Positions 23,599 to 32,662 of a stretch of DNA of 64,000 nucleotides are shown here, one piece after another. Under the pieces are notes generated by a model, which saw only the letters and a list, made by a program, of their open reading frames with translations, did no database searches and had not been told where the DNA came from. Position numbers and translations under genes: made by a program. Every line of letters begins with the position of its first letter. The first letter of the stretch is position 1. Source of the stretch: Symmachiella macrocystis. GTDB lineage: Bacteria > Planctomycetota > Planctomycetia > Planctomycetales > Planctomycetaceae. The stretch covers positions 4,127,490-4,191,489 of the forward strand of contig NZ_SJPP01000001.1 of assembly GCF_007860075.1 (NCBI RefSeq). Reading direction: 5' to 3'.

Positions 23599-24405
23599 AT
23601 GTCATTCCCACGCCGTCTTCTTTTTGTGCTCTTTGCCATGTTGCTATCGGCGACGAGTGCGGCACCGATTGCTACGCGCCTGTTGAAGGCGGCGCCGCGT
23701 GAGGTTAAGCCGGCGCCTTACACGATCTATCGTACGGCAACACCGATCACGATTGATGGCAAGCTGGACGAACCTGGTTGGTTTGCGGCGCCGAGCGTGG
23801 GAGAGTTTCAATTTGCCTGGTACAAATCGGGCAAGCGGGAGCAGACGGTTGCGAAATTTCTGTGGGACGACAAAAACCTGTACGTCTCCTTTATTTGCCA
23901 GGACGCACATATCGCCGGCACGCGGACCAAGCATGATAGCGACGTCTGGGAAGATGATTGCGTTGAGGTCTTCACCGCTCCCAATCCCGATCTGCCGATG
24001 GCCTATTTCAATATTGAAATGAACGTCCGCGGGGCGCACTTAGACGGGTACCACCCCTCAAAAAAATTAACGCCGCTTGAGACGAATTGGAACGCTGAGG
24101 GTATCCAAATCAAAACATCGGTTGTCGGCACGCTCAACAATGACAGCGACACGGACACCTTATGGATTCTCGAAGCAGCAATTCCCTTTGCCGCGTTCGC
24201 CCACGTCGCCAAGCACACACGGCCGCTACCGGACGATGTGTGGCATCTCAATCTCAATCGTCTTGGCGGCAACACGAACAGCCAGTACAGCCAATGGTCA
24301 CCGGGAACATCCACCAAACCTCAATACCACCGCCCGCAAGATTTCGGCCGCGTCATATTTTCGGACGCAACGCGCCCCGTACAGGAGGTACGTGATACGA
24401 AATAG
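23599..24405 (+). CDS. Secreted CBM9-like carbohydrate-binding protein (paralogue B)
   Basis: The 268-residue protein has a signal peptide (about 1-22) and one CBM9-like domain: ITIDGKLDEPGWFAAPSVGE, KFLWDDKNLYVSFICQDAHI, EDDCVEVFTAPNPDLP and LEAAIPFAAF. It is the paralogue of the gene at 20923-21690. It starts 52 bases after the metallohydrolase stop with AGGA before the ATG, so both are probably one transcript. The sequence conserved between the two copies covers the core strands; the divergent parts (residues about 105-125) may set ligand choice. The binding partner is unknown. Confidence 0.85.
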   Translation: MSFPRRLLFVLFAMLLSATSAAPIATRLLKAAPREVKPAPYTIYRTATPITIDGKLDEPGWFAAPSVGEFQFAWYKSGKREQTVAKFLWDDKNLYVSFICQDAHIAGTRTKHDSDVWEDDCVEVFTAPNPDLPMAYFNIEMNVRGAHLDGYHPSKKLTPLETNWNAEGIQIKTSVVGTLNNDSDTDTLWILEAAIPFAAFAHVAKHTRPLPDDVWHLNLNRLGGNTNSQYSQWSPGTSTKPQYHRPQDFGRVIFSDATRPVQEVRDTK

Positions 24406-24427
24406 GCTCCGGCATCATTGGCCACAG

Positions 24428-24493
24428 ATGAAACACAGATGAAACACAGATGAAACACAGATGAAACACAGATGAAACACAGATCAAACACAG
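24428..24493. repeat. Tandem 11-base repeat
   Basis: Five exact copies of ATGAAACACAG (24428-24482) and a sixth with one change (ATCAAACACAG, 24483-24493). The run lies between convergent genes, just after the second CBM9-like gene. The unit is not a multiple of three, and no gene uses it. Confidence 0.9.
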
Positions 24494-24592
24494 CGTTTTT
24501 TTATATTCATCACGATCCCAACCAGAGTTTGGGATCCGACGTGTTCCAAGAGCAGATTTCATCCGTGTTCAATCTGTGGCTAAATTGCACCG

Positions 24593-25369
24593 CTAAGATG
24601 GCGAAACTCGCGGTGCGGATTGGTGGGCGATCAGGCCGGCGAGGTAGCCTCCCTTGAAACCGGCGTCGATGTTGACGACGGTGACGTTGGCGGCGCAGCT
24701 ATTGATCATGCCCAACAGTGCCGCCAAACCGCCGAAACTGGCGCCGTAACCAATGCTGGTGGGAACGGCGATCACCGGGCAAGCGACATGTCCCCCGACG
24801 ACTGAGGGCAAAGCTCCTTCCATCCCGGCGGCGACGACCACCGCATCGGCGCCGACGAAATTTGGTTTCTCCTGCAGCAAGCGGTGCGGACCGGCCACAC
24901 CGATATCGACAATCAACCGCACGTTGCAGCCCATCCAACGCGCGGTTTCGACCGCCTCCTCCGCCACTGGACGGTCACCGGTTCCGGCAGTGATCACCAC
25001 TACATTGCCGACCGGTTCGGGGAGAACGGGTTGAGGAATTCGTATCGTACGAGCAACGCCGTTGTGCTGGGCCTCGGGAAACCATTCCAGCAAACTCTCA
25101 GCTTTGTCGGCTGACAGTCGTGTGCCGAAACAGTCCTGCTCCTGCGCGATCAACACGCGAAAAATATCGGCAATTGCCGCCGCCGTTTTCCCCTCGCAAA
25201 AGACGACTTCCGGAAAGCCGCAGCGCTGTTGTCGATCGACATCGACCTGTGCATCGTGTGTGCCAACGCTCCGCGCCGTTTCCAATTGCTCAATCAGCCC
25301 CTCGGGGGAGACGTCGCCGCGACTGAGTGATTCGAGCAGTTCCAACAGTTGTGTTTTTTCGATTTCCAC
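24593..25369 (-). CDS. larB: Nickel pincer cofactor biosynthesis protein LarB
   Basis: LarB carboxylates and hydrolyses nicotinic acid adenine dinucleotide to start synthesis of the nickel-pincer nucleotide used by lactate racemase-like enzymes. The 258-residue product has the C-terminal PurE-like fold with VVVITAGTGDRPVAEEAVET, DIGVAGPHRLL, VVAAGMEGALPSVVGG and VPTSIGYGASFGGLAALLGM, closely matching LarB. larC, larE and larA are not beside it. Its stop is about 60 bases downstream of nothing else on this strand; ggt lies 60 bases upstream of its start (25430), so the two might be cotranscribed without any clear pathway link. Confidence 0.93.
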   Translation of the reverse strand: MEIEKTQLLELLESLSRGDVSPEGLIEQLETARSVGTHDAQVDVDRQQRCGFPEVVFCEGKTAAAIADIFRVLIAQEQDCFGTRLSADKAESLLEWFPEAQHNGVARTIRIPQPVLPEPVGNVVVITAGTGDRPVAEEAVETARWMGCNVRLIVDIGVAGPHRLLQEKPNFVGADAVVVAAGMEGALPSVVGGHVACPVIAVPTSIGYGASFGGLAALLGMINSCAANVTVVNIDAGFKGGYLAGLIAHQSAPRVSPS

Positions 25370-25429
25370 GTGATTCTATTTCGCGTTGTTCTGCCCGCTA
25401 TTTGAGCGGGTGCTTTGGTGGTGGAGTGT

Positions 25430-27199
25430 CTAATAGCCGACGGCGGCGCCGTCTTTACGCGGTTCGGTCCCGCCATGAATGGTGCCTTGCTTGTGGTCAA
25501 TCATAATCGCTTGGTAACCGCCAAAGCCACCGACGGAGCGTTCGACACGATGCCCCTTGGCTTGCAGGGCATCGATCGTCGATTGCGGGATGGTCGGTTC
25601 GACATTCACAGTTCCGCCTGCGGCGTCCATGGGAATGTCGGTGGGTGTGCGCGAGCCCAAATGCCGGATACGCGCCGCATCCCCGGCTTCTTGAACGTCC
25701 ATGCCGAAATCGATCATGTTGATCAACACCTGCGCATGTCCTTGCGGCTGCATGTCGCCCCCCATCACACCGAAGCACAGCCACGGTTTTCCATCCTTCG
25801 TCGCCATGGCGGGAATGATCGTGTGGAAGGGACGTTTATGTGGTTCTAAGCGATTCAGGTGGTCTTCTTGCAGCGAAAACAATGCCCCACGGTTTTGCAG
25901 GACAAACCCCACGTCTCCCGGCACGACCTGCGAGCCGAAACTGTAGTAGTTGCTTTGAATCAACGAACAGCAATTGCGGTCTTTGTCGACGACGGTCAGA
26001 TAGATCGTGTCACCATTTTGCAGGATCGGATCGCCCGCCGGCACATTGGCCGCTGCCCGAGCAGGGTCAATCAATTGGCGGCGGCGGTCCGCATAGGGTT
26101 TGGAGATCAACTCAGCGGTTGGCAGTTTGTTGAAGGTTGGATCGGCATAGAATTTCGCGCGATCGGCAAAGGCCAGCTTTTTCGCTTCGACGAATAGGTG
26201 TGCGAATTCCGGGCTGTTATGCCCCAGCGATTTGATGTCGTATGGCTCCAACAGATTCAAAATCTGCAGCGCCGCAATCCCCTGGCCATTGGGGGGGAGT
26301 TCCCAGATATCGTAGCCGCGGTAATTTGTTGAAACCGGTTCGACCCATTCCGAGGTATGATCTTCAAAATCGCGGAGGGAAAAATAGCCCCCGTTTTTTT
26401 CGCTGAAGTCGACAATCGTTTTAGCGATGTCTCCATGATAAAAAGCGTCGCGGCCTTGTTCGGCGATTTTACGGTAGCTGGCAGCTAGATTGGGATTTTT
26501 GAAAATTTCCCCGATAGCCGGCGCGCTCCCGCCGGGGAGGTAGGTCTTCGCCGAGTCGGGCCAAGCACTGAGCGATCGCAGCGAGCCTTTCCAACCGAGG
26601 CCGATGATTTCGCTGACGGGAAACCCCGCTTCGGCATATTCGATGGCAGGTTGCAAAATCTCTTTGAGCGGCATGGTTCCAAACCGCTCATTGAGTTCCG
26701 CCCAACCATCGACACATCCCGGCACCGACCAGGCGAGCGGGCCTTGCGTGGGAATCTGCTTCAAACCTTGCTCGGCGACAACTTGGCGATTCAATTTGTA
26801 GGGGCTGCGTCCGCTGGCGTTGAGGCCGTATAGCTTTTGCGATTTCGCATCCCAATAGATCACGAACAGATCACCGCCGATGCCACAGCTCATCGGTTCG
26901 GTCAGCCCAATCACGGCGTTGGCAGCGATGGCAGCGTCGGCGGCATTGCCCCCCGCTTTCAGGATATCCAACCCCGCTTGCGCGGCCAATGGTTGGCTGG
27001 TGGCGACGATGCCGTTTTGGGCGATGACTGCTGATCGGCTTTGGCGTCCGTTGGGCGCCGGCCGCACGTAGCCGCTGTCAGCAACGGCTTGTTCCGTATC
27101 GAGATAAGGTTGAAAGTCCCTCAAGATTGCTGCTCCACAAAGAAGGTACAGGACCGCAATTCCACAAATCAGTCGCTGTCTGGTCGGGAGATACCGCAT
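25430..27199 (-). CDS. ggt: Gamma-glutamyltransferase
   Basis: This Ntn-hydrolase transfers or hydrolyses the gamma-glutamyl group of glutathione and similar compounds in the periplasm or at the membrane. The 589-residue precursor has an N-terminal hydrophobic segment (about 10-26) acting as signal or anchor. The large-subunit region holds LKAGGNAADAAIAANAVIGL and EPMSCGIGGDLFVIY. Self-cleavage should occur before Thr398 (QNGD-TIYLTVVDKDRN), the nucleophile of the small subunit, whose later glycine pair is in GVMGGDMQPQGHAQVL. All catalytic segments are present, so the enzyme should be active. larB lies directly downstream. Confidence 0.94.
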   Translation of the reverse strand: MRYLPTRQRLICGIAVLYLLCGAAILRDFQPYLDTEQAVADSGYVRPAPNGRQSRSAVIAQNGIVATSQPLAAQAGLDILKAGGNAADAAIAANAVIGLTEPMSCGIGGDLFVIYWDAKSQKLYGLNASGRSPYKLNRQVVAEQGLKQIPTQGPLAWSVPGCVDGWAELNERFGTMPLKEILQPAIEYAEAGFPVSEIIGLGWKGSLRSLSAWPDSAKTYLPGGSAPAIGEIFKNPNLAASYRKIAEQGRDAFYHGDIAKTIVDFSEKNGGYFSLRDFEDHTSEWVEPVSTNYRGYDIWELPPNGQGIAALQILNLLEPYDIKSLGHNSPEFAHLFVEAKKLAFADRAKFYADPTFNKLPTAELISKPYADRRRQLIDPARAAANVPAGDPILQNGDTIYLTVVDKDRNCCSLIQSNYYSFGSQVVPGDVGFVLQNRGALFSLQEDHLNRLEPHKRPFHTIIPAMATKDGKPWLCFGVMGGDMQPQGHAQVLINMIDFGMDVQEAGDAARIRHLGSRTPTDIPMDAAGGTVNVEPTIPQSTIDALQAKGHRVERSVGGFGGYQAIMIDHKQGTIHGGTEPRKDGAAVGY

Positions 27200-27735
27200 A
27201 TCGGCCGCCGTTCTCAGGAAACACAGGGAAACAGGGGGAAAGCAAACAAGTCACAGTTCAAGTCGTTTCAAAACCCTGGAGCACGACCCGCTGACACGGA
27301 TCTGCAAGTGAACTGATCTTACAAGGTACCGGAACAAGCCCTGCCCGGTTTTAAAACTGGTTTTAGCCAGTTTGTCGATTCGGCGGTCGAGATTCAACCG
27401 CGCATCTCGAAACGCTTGAGCCTAGCTCGCGCCTCACAATCGGAAAAACCGTCAAATCTTTCCAAATCGGCTTTAGCCGTACGATTGAAACAACCGATAC
27501 CAACGACAATGGATGATTTGTGTGTGTCTAGGTCGGTGATGAATCATCGGCTTTGCCACAGGGCTGCGACGGAAGTTGAATCCTCTTGGGGACCCTCAAG
27601 GTCCTACGGGAGAATTCAGAAAGCGTCTCTCAAAAACCACTTTTCCGGGCCAAGTACCGGTCAGCGATGTTTCGGTTTTCGGGATGACTCGTCGCAACGG
27701 ACCGGTCACTACTTTGAATGAATGAGGTATCTAGG
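27200..27735. other. Divergent spacer between ggt and the DUF11-like gene
   Basis: About 535 bases without a supported gene. Two short hairpins are visible: AAACTGG-TTTTAG-CCAGTTT near 27352-27373 and CGGC-TTTA-GCCG near 27470. The rest shows no recognisable RNA or protein signal and should contain the divergent promoters. Confidence 0.5.
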
Positions 27736-29628
27736 ATGCGAAGCGGGATGTGGATGCTCGCGATGGCAACCATCGTGGGAATGACCAGTGCGGCCTGGGC
27801 CGCAGACCAAAACGCGGGAGTGGATGACACCGCCTCACGCTACGAAAAATTCTTGGCAAAAAAAACGAGTGCCAAAAAAAGAACGAGCCAAGCCGTACGC
27901 CGCTATAGCCGCGATCGTGCAACCGCCGTCAAAAACTATCGAAAACTCTTCGAAGCTGAAGACGAGAAAGCGGTGCAAGCCACCGCGAAGGTGAAAACTG
28001 ACGACGTCAAAGACGTACGTCACGCCGATCACCGTAGTGACAATCAATTGGGTCGGGACGAGAAAGTTCGTCAGGCCTCCGGTAAAATTGAGGTCGCTCC
28101 GAAACCTCCGGTTTACAACGCCGGCCACTTTTTCGATGAAGGGGCTCGTGCAAAAATCAACCAGACCCGTGCGGTCGACTCGGCCAGTACCAAGCCGGCC
28201 ATTGATTTTGTTGAGCCGTCCGCTGCGGACAAGCGTGTCTCGACCACCGCACACTCCATCGTCCACTCGACCGGAACGCCAGCGGTCAATTTGACATGGA
28301 AAATGTATGATGAAATCAATGTCGGTCAAGAATGCGAATGCAGTCTGATCGTTGAGAACACCAGCGACGCTGCCGCACAGGAAGTCATTGTTGATGCGAC
28401 ATTCCCCAACTCCGTCCGCTTGCTGGACGCCGAGCCCAAACCGGCCAACAGCGTCGAGCGGTTGACCTGGGAATTCGCTGAATTGGCTGCCGGTTCCAAA
28501 ACCGAAATTCGCATTCGCTTGATCCCAAGCATTCCGGGAGAATTGGCGACGGCTGCGAATGTTCGCTTCACGGGAACATCGATTGCCAATTTCCAAGTGG
28601 ACGAACCGTTGCTGAAAATCGAAATGAAGGGACCGGAATCTGCTGTCATCGGCGATCCGACACCCCACATGGTGACTGTTTCCAACCCGGGAACTGGTGT
28701 GGCTCACAACGTCGTTCTGCAAGCCACGATTCCCGAGGGACTGAAACATTCCAAAGGGACCGACCTGTCCATCGGCGTCGGTTCATTGGGCCCGGGTGAA
28801 AGCCGCTCGATCCGCCTCGCCATGGCGGCTGTCAACGGTGGCGAACACATCGTACTCGTACAGGCCACCGGCAAAGGCGGCTTGAAACAACGGGCCGCGT
28901 CCCGTATCGACATTGTCGCGCCCAGTCTGGACGTGAACATCGACGGACCTTCACTGCGGTACATCAATCGCCGTGGCAAATACAGTGTGACCGTCACCAA
29001 CGACGGTGGTGCTGCTAGCAACAACGTTCGTGTCTACCACGAAATCCCGGCCGGATTCGAGTTTGTCAAAGCCAGCAATGGCGGCAAAGCGGATTCAACG
29101 GGCAAAGGTGTGACCTGGTATGTCGGGCACTTGGACGCCGGACAATCGGTCGATCTGGACATCGAATTGCTGGCCCGAACCATTGGTGACTTCAAACACC
29201 ACGTTCGTGTGACATCGGATGAGGGCAGCCACAAGGAAATCGAAATGGCTGCCAACGTCGAAGGCAGTGCTGCCTTGGTCATGGTCGTCGACGACCGGGA
29301 CGATCCGGTCGAAGTCGGTGCAGAAACATCGATCGAAGTGCGTGTGGAAAACCGTGGCTCCAAAGCCGCCGCCAACATGGGCATCTCCATCGAACTGCCC
29401 AACGGTATCGAGTTGATCAACGCCGAAGGCCCCTCGGCTCACATTGCTGAGAATGGCCTGTTGGTCTTCCGCTCGATTCCGGAATTGGGACCGTCGGAAA
29501 CGGTGACCTATCAGCTCCGCATCATCGGTAGCGATGCGGGCAACTTGCGGTTCCGTGCCCGGTTGACCAGTGACTCGATCCAACAGCCACTGATCGTTGA
29601 AGAACTGACGAAGTTCTACGGCGAATAA
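27736..29628 (+). CDS. Exported DUF11/CARDB-type repeat protein
   Basis: The 630-residue product begins with a signal peptide (MRSGMWMLAMATIVGMTSAAWA). A basic, Lys/Arg-rich region of about 100 residues follows (KKTSAKKRTSQAVRRYSRD). The rest is a series of immunoglobulin-like beta modules of about 110-120 residues, each with a motif such as VENTSDAAAQEVIVDATFP, VSNPGTGVAHNVVLQATIP, VTNDGGAASNNVRVYHEIP and VENRGSKAAANMGISIELP, which are DUF11/CARDB-like. Four repeats are clear. Such proteins form surface or periplasmic scaffolds, and planctomycetes have many. ATG 27736 is chosen because GAGG lies eight bases upstream and it starts the signal peptide. A strong hairpin follows the stop. Confidence 0.85.
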   Translation: MRSGMWMLAMATIVGMTSAAWAADQNAGVDDTASRYEKFLAKKTSAKKRTSQAVRRYSRDRATAVKNYRKLFEAEDEKAVQATAKVKTDDVKDVRHADHRSDNQLGRDEKVRQASGKIEVAPKPPVYNAGHFFDEGARAKINQTRAVDSASTKPAIDFVEPSAADKRVSTTAHSIVHSTGTPAVNLTWKMYDEINVGQECECSLIVENTSDAAAQEVIVDATFPNSVRLLDAEPKPANSVERLTWEFAELAAGSKTEIRIRLIPSIPGELATAANVRFTGTSIANFQVDEPLLKIEMKGPESAVIGDPTPHMVTVSNPGTGVAHNVVLQATIPEGLKHSKGTDLSIGVGSLGPGESRSIRLAMAAVNGGEHIVLVQATGKGGLKQRAASRIDIVAPSLDVNIDGPSLRYINRRGKYSVTVTNDGGAASNNVRVYHEIPAGFEFVKASNGGKADSTGKGVTWYVGHLDAGQSVDLDIELLARTIGDFKHHVRVTSDEGSHKEIEMAANVEGSAALVMVVDDRDDPVEVGAETSIEVRVENRGSKAAANMGISIELPNGIELINAEGPSAHIAENGLLVFRSIPELGPSETVTYQLRIIGSDAGNLRFRARLTSDSIQQPLIVEELTKFYGE

Positions 29629-29679
29629 AAAGAGACGTGATCCGAGGGCCTACGCCCACGATCATCCAGAAGCGTCAGC

Positions 29680-29710
29680 CCAGGCCGTTCACCACGCGTG
29701 AACGGCCTGG
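29680..29710 (+). terminator. Hairpin terminator after the DUF11-like gene
   Basis: CCAGGCCGTTCAC (29680-29692) and its exact complement (29698-29710) form 13-base arms around a five-base loop, about 50 bases past the stop. The T-run is weak (TGTTG). Confidence 0.65.
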
Positions 29711-30053
29711 TGTTGATATCGGGCTGGTTTTCGAAGGATTCACCGTCTGTGCAAAACCGCCAAGTCAGTAGAATGCTCAGAAGCGATTACGATTTAGGTC
29801 GCTTCGATGAGACTGTCGTCACTACCATCGATCCAGGGGACCGTATTCGGGGCGAATGTTCGCTTGCCGAATTTCTGGGTTCTCATTTCTCGCGGCAAGA
29901 ATTAGCGAACGCGAACGAATCATGACTTGCGGCGACGCGGGTCGTGTTGTTTCAAGTCGGCATGACTTTTCCCGGATTATTTCAGCGTTTCAGAACTTCG
30001 TACCGGTCTTCGATATCATGCCACTGGCCCATTCCGAGAATCAACTGACTCCT

Positions 30054-30686
30054 ATGAATCGTTCGAAGCGTCTCTTTGGTTGGTGTGTTGGTGGAATGTT
30101 CGCCGCTTGGACGCTCTGGTCTGTCTTGATGGCGTTCGTTGGCGAACCGTTTTCTTCGCCGTTGCTCCGCGCCCTGGTTCGCGTCTCCGTCGTCCTCATC
30201 CCGGCACTGGCCTATGTTCATTTTGTGGTCCAGGACCGTGAAGACTTTTGGGCATTCCGCCGGAACTGGCGACAGGGGTTGCTGGTGGGGGCGGTATTGT
30301 CTTGCTTATTCGGCGTTTTGATTGTGGCGCAAAATTCCGGACGGACATTCGCGCTACCTGTTGGATTTGCCATTTGGTTTAATTTCATCATCGTGTCGCC
30401 GCTCGTCGAAGAAATGATGTTTCGCCGCGTGATCTTGGTGCACCTTCAGTCGGTGACTTCTACGTTGCGTGCGATTCTCTTGGAATCCTTACTCTTCTCC
30501 TTGCTGCATCTTCCCTGGTGGTTTCTGTCCGGAGAACAACAAGGCGTTGCGCTGGCCACGGCTTTGGTGTCGCTGTTTATTTACGGCGTTGTTTTTTCAG
30601 TCGCAGTGCATTACACAAAATCAATCTGGGCCGCATTGCTTCCGCACTGGATCAATAATTTGATCATCCTGAGCTTTAATTCGTAG
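30054..30686 (+). CDS. CPBP-family intramembrane metalloprotease
   Basis: CPBP (CAAX protease and bacteriocin-processing) enzymes are membrane-embedded metalloproteases of the ABI family. The 210-residue product has several hydrophobic helices and the catalytic motifs VEEMMFRRVIL (EExxxR), FSLLHLPWW (first His) and LLPHWINNL (second His/Asn region). It ends the family core at the C terminus. The start is not certain: ATG 30054 (MNRSKRLFGW) gives a compact protein, and ATG 30018 adds twelve residues; neither has a strong ribosome binding site. It is followed by a convergent gene, and its substrate is unknown. Confidence 0.85.
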   Translation: MNRSKRLFGWCVGGMFAAWTLWSVLMAFVGEPFSSPLLRALVRVSVVLIPALAYVHFVVQDREDFWAFRRNWRQGLLVGAVLSCLFGVLIVAQNSGRTFALPVGFAIWFNFIIVSPLVEEMMFRRVILVHLQSVTSTLRAILLESLLFSLLHLPWWFLSGEQQGVALATALVSLFIYGVVFSVAVHYTKSIWAALLPHWINNLIILSFNS

Positions 30687-30752
30687 CTCAGTCCTATTGA
30701 AGGGAAGGCACCTCAGGTATTAGGCAGCCGCGTCACACCTATCAAGCTTGAA

Positions 30753-32480
30753 CTAACCGTCGGTTGGATAGGGACTGGGCGAGGGGGAGCTGGCCTTCTC
30801 TAGGGCTTCGACGGACGCTGAAAGGCGGGGGTCGTCTTCGACAGCTTTTTGGAATCTGATTTTTGCCGCAGCAAAATCCTTCTTGTGGAGATCGATTTCG
30901 CCCAGTCTCAGGTTGATGGCAGAGCGTTCCTTGCCGGTTTTGGCAAGGGAAAGCGCCGTTTGAAAACGGTCGGATGCTTGTTCGAGATTGCCCTGGTAAA
31001 GATGGATTTCAGCCAAGATTGTATGCGCGTCGAAATAGTCGGGGTGCTGTTTTAGCAGCTCTTCCAGTCGATTTGCCGCCTCATTATTGCGTCCGAAGTT
31101 TGCCAATAAAATGGAAGCCCGCAATTGCGCTCGCCGGTCGTCCGGGACGGTGGCTGCAATGTCTTGCGCTGATTGAAATTTCTCGTTTAACCAGCTGATC
31201 TCTTCTGGTTTTTCAAGGCGTATCGGTTTGCCGACAACGGTCTGAGCGTAGCTCTTGTCCATCTTGTCTTTTTGGGCAGTCGTCAACGGCGGGTCAATCA
31301 GGTCGGATAGGAATAACAAGCCTAAGACAACAATCGCCGGCGCCCACTTGAGAGCATGAGAAGACCTGATGCCTGAGAACCATTGGCTCCGTGGCATAAC
31401 CGCACCTTGGGCCAAGCCCAGATTGGCTTGGTTGGTTTTTTCGCGGACTTTCCAAATAAAGCCATCGTAGTAATAGTGCAGGATCGTTGATGTAAAAAGT
31501 ACGCTGTAAACGATGCTGCTGATCGTGCCATCCTTCACCAGAGGGGCAATGTAACCAATGGTCCCGTAAGCAGTGATCAGCCCCAAATACAGCAACACCA
31601 TTCCGCGGCGGAACACATAGCGCATGAAGCGGTTCAATTTGGGGTTTGCGTTGACGCTGCGGCAGTTGTACAGCCAAACAATCGCCAGATACTGCACATC
31701 ATGGCAGATGTCAAACAGGGCAATGCCTAAGATTAGCTCATCCACAAAGCACATGGCGATCCACCACGTGCCGATGCCGCTGATCAGCATCACGACCTTG
31801 AGGGGGTTCGGTTTCGGTCCGCGTCGCCATTGCACGATATAGTTGACAGTAAAGCCGATAAGCACCGCAACACAAATTGCCAACGCTCCCCAGCGCACTG
31901 TGGTCAGCAATGTCGGTGGGATCAATGGGCCGCCTGCCGAATACCAGTGGCCTAAGGTGTTCGAGACCTGTTCTGGACGCATGAGACGGGCGGTCGCAAA
32001 ACCACACAGGCAAACCAACCAGTCCCAATTCGCCGTTGCCTTGGCCGTCGATCCCACCTTGGCGTCGTAAATTCTCACGAAGCCGTAAAGCTGCATGAAC
32101 CCGTGCCAAGTCGCCCACACAAGGATGATCAGTCGGTAGAGATCGAAGTGGTAGTTGTAGAGCGGAAAATACGCTAAGAACACCAGGGGAGGGGCAAGAA
32201 TAAATCGCAGCTTAAATCGCTGGAAGAGGTCGCGATCCCCGTAGGCTCTGATCATCCCGGGCAAATGATGGCCGGTGGCGAAGAAGGCCGTTACGATCAG
32301 GGAAATGGTCGCGGCGTCGACACCAACGGTGGATGATGAGAGCAGAAACACCGCTGGGACTGCTATCAGTGGCGTGAGCAGAATCAACAAAGAATCTACT
32401 CGCCAGTTGATCATCCAGCGTCGCGCAGAATCGGTTGGCACCGCATCTGGCCGTGATGTTACAGCAGAGGTGTCTGACAC
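30753..32480 (-). CDS. Polytopic membrane protein with conserved-looking His motifs and C-terminal TPR
   Basis: I do not recognise the family. The 575-residue product has about nine hydrophobic segments from residue 30 to 400. Four of them carry histidines in distinctive contexts: TGHHLPGMIRAYGD (near 72), WATWHGFMQLYGF (near 128), DICHDVQYLAIVW (near 262) and STILHYYYDGFIWK (near 337). Such spacing could bind iron, haem or another metal inside the membrane. Residues about 420-560 are TPR-like helix pairs (LLKQHPDYFDAHTILAEIHL). GTG 32480 is the likely start: GAGG lies seven bases before it, better than the TTG two codons upstream. Neighbours give no function. Confidence 0.75.
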   Translation of the reverse strand: MSDTSAVTSRPDAVPTDSARRWMINWRVDSLLILLTPLIAVPAVFLLSSSTVGVDAATISLIVTAFFATGHHLPGMIRAYGDRDLFQRFKLRFILAPPLVFLAYFPLYNYHFDLYRLIILVWATWHGFMQLYGFVRIYDAKVGSTAKATANWDWLVCLCGFATARLMRPEQVSNTLGHWYSAGGPLIPPTLLTTVRWGALAICVAVLIGFTVNYIVQWRRGPKPNPLKVVMLISGIGTWWIAMCFVDELILGIALFDICHDVQYLAIVWLYNCRSVNANPKLNRFMRYVFRRGMVLLYLGLITAYGTIGYIAPLVKDGTISSIVYSVLFTSTILHYYYDGFIWKVREKTNQANLGLAQGAVMPRSQWFSGIRSSHALKWAPAIVVLGLLFLSDLIDPPLTTAQKDKMDKSYAQTVVGKPIRLEKPEEISWLNEKFQSAQDIAATVPDDRRAQLRASILLANFGRNNEAANRLEELLKQHPDYFDAHTILAEIHLYQGNLEQASDRFQTALSLAKTGKERSAINLRLGEIDLHKKDFAAAKIRFQKAVEDDPRLSASVEALEKASSPSPSPYPTDG

Positions 32481-32662
32481 GGACAAGCCTCAGAATACAG
32501 ACCAGCAGCCATGACCATATTCATCGCCATGGTCATGGCATACAAGTCACCCCAATTGCATCGCTCAATCAATAACTTCACTCGCGAGCGCAAAGTAACG
32601 TGTAGGCCGCCTGGGTATTGGCAGCCTATTCCCCGACAAAGGGACACGCCTGCTCTGCTTGA

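Noticed and set aside
24353..24562. 69-codon open frame over the 11-base repeat
   Set aside because: The product is a translation of the tandem repeat (CVSSVFHL units) and overlaps the end of the CBM9-like gene.
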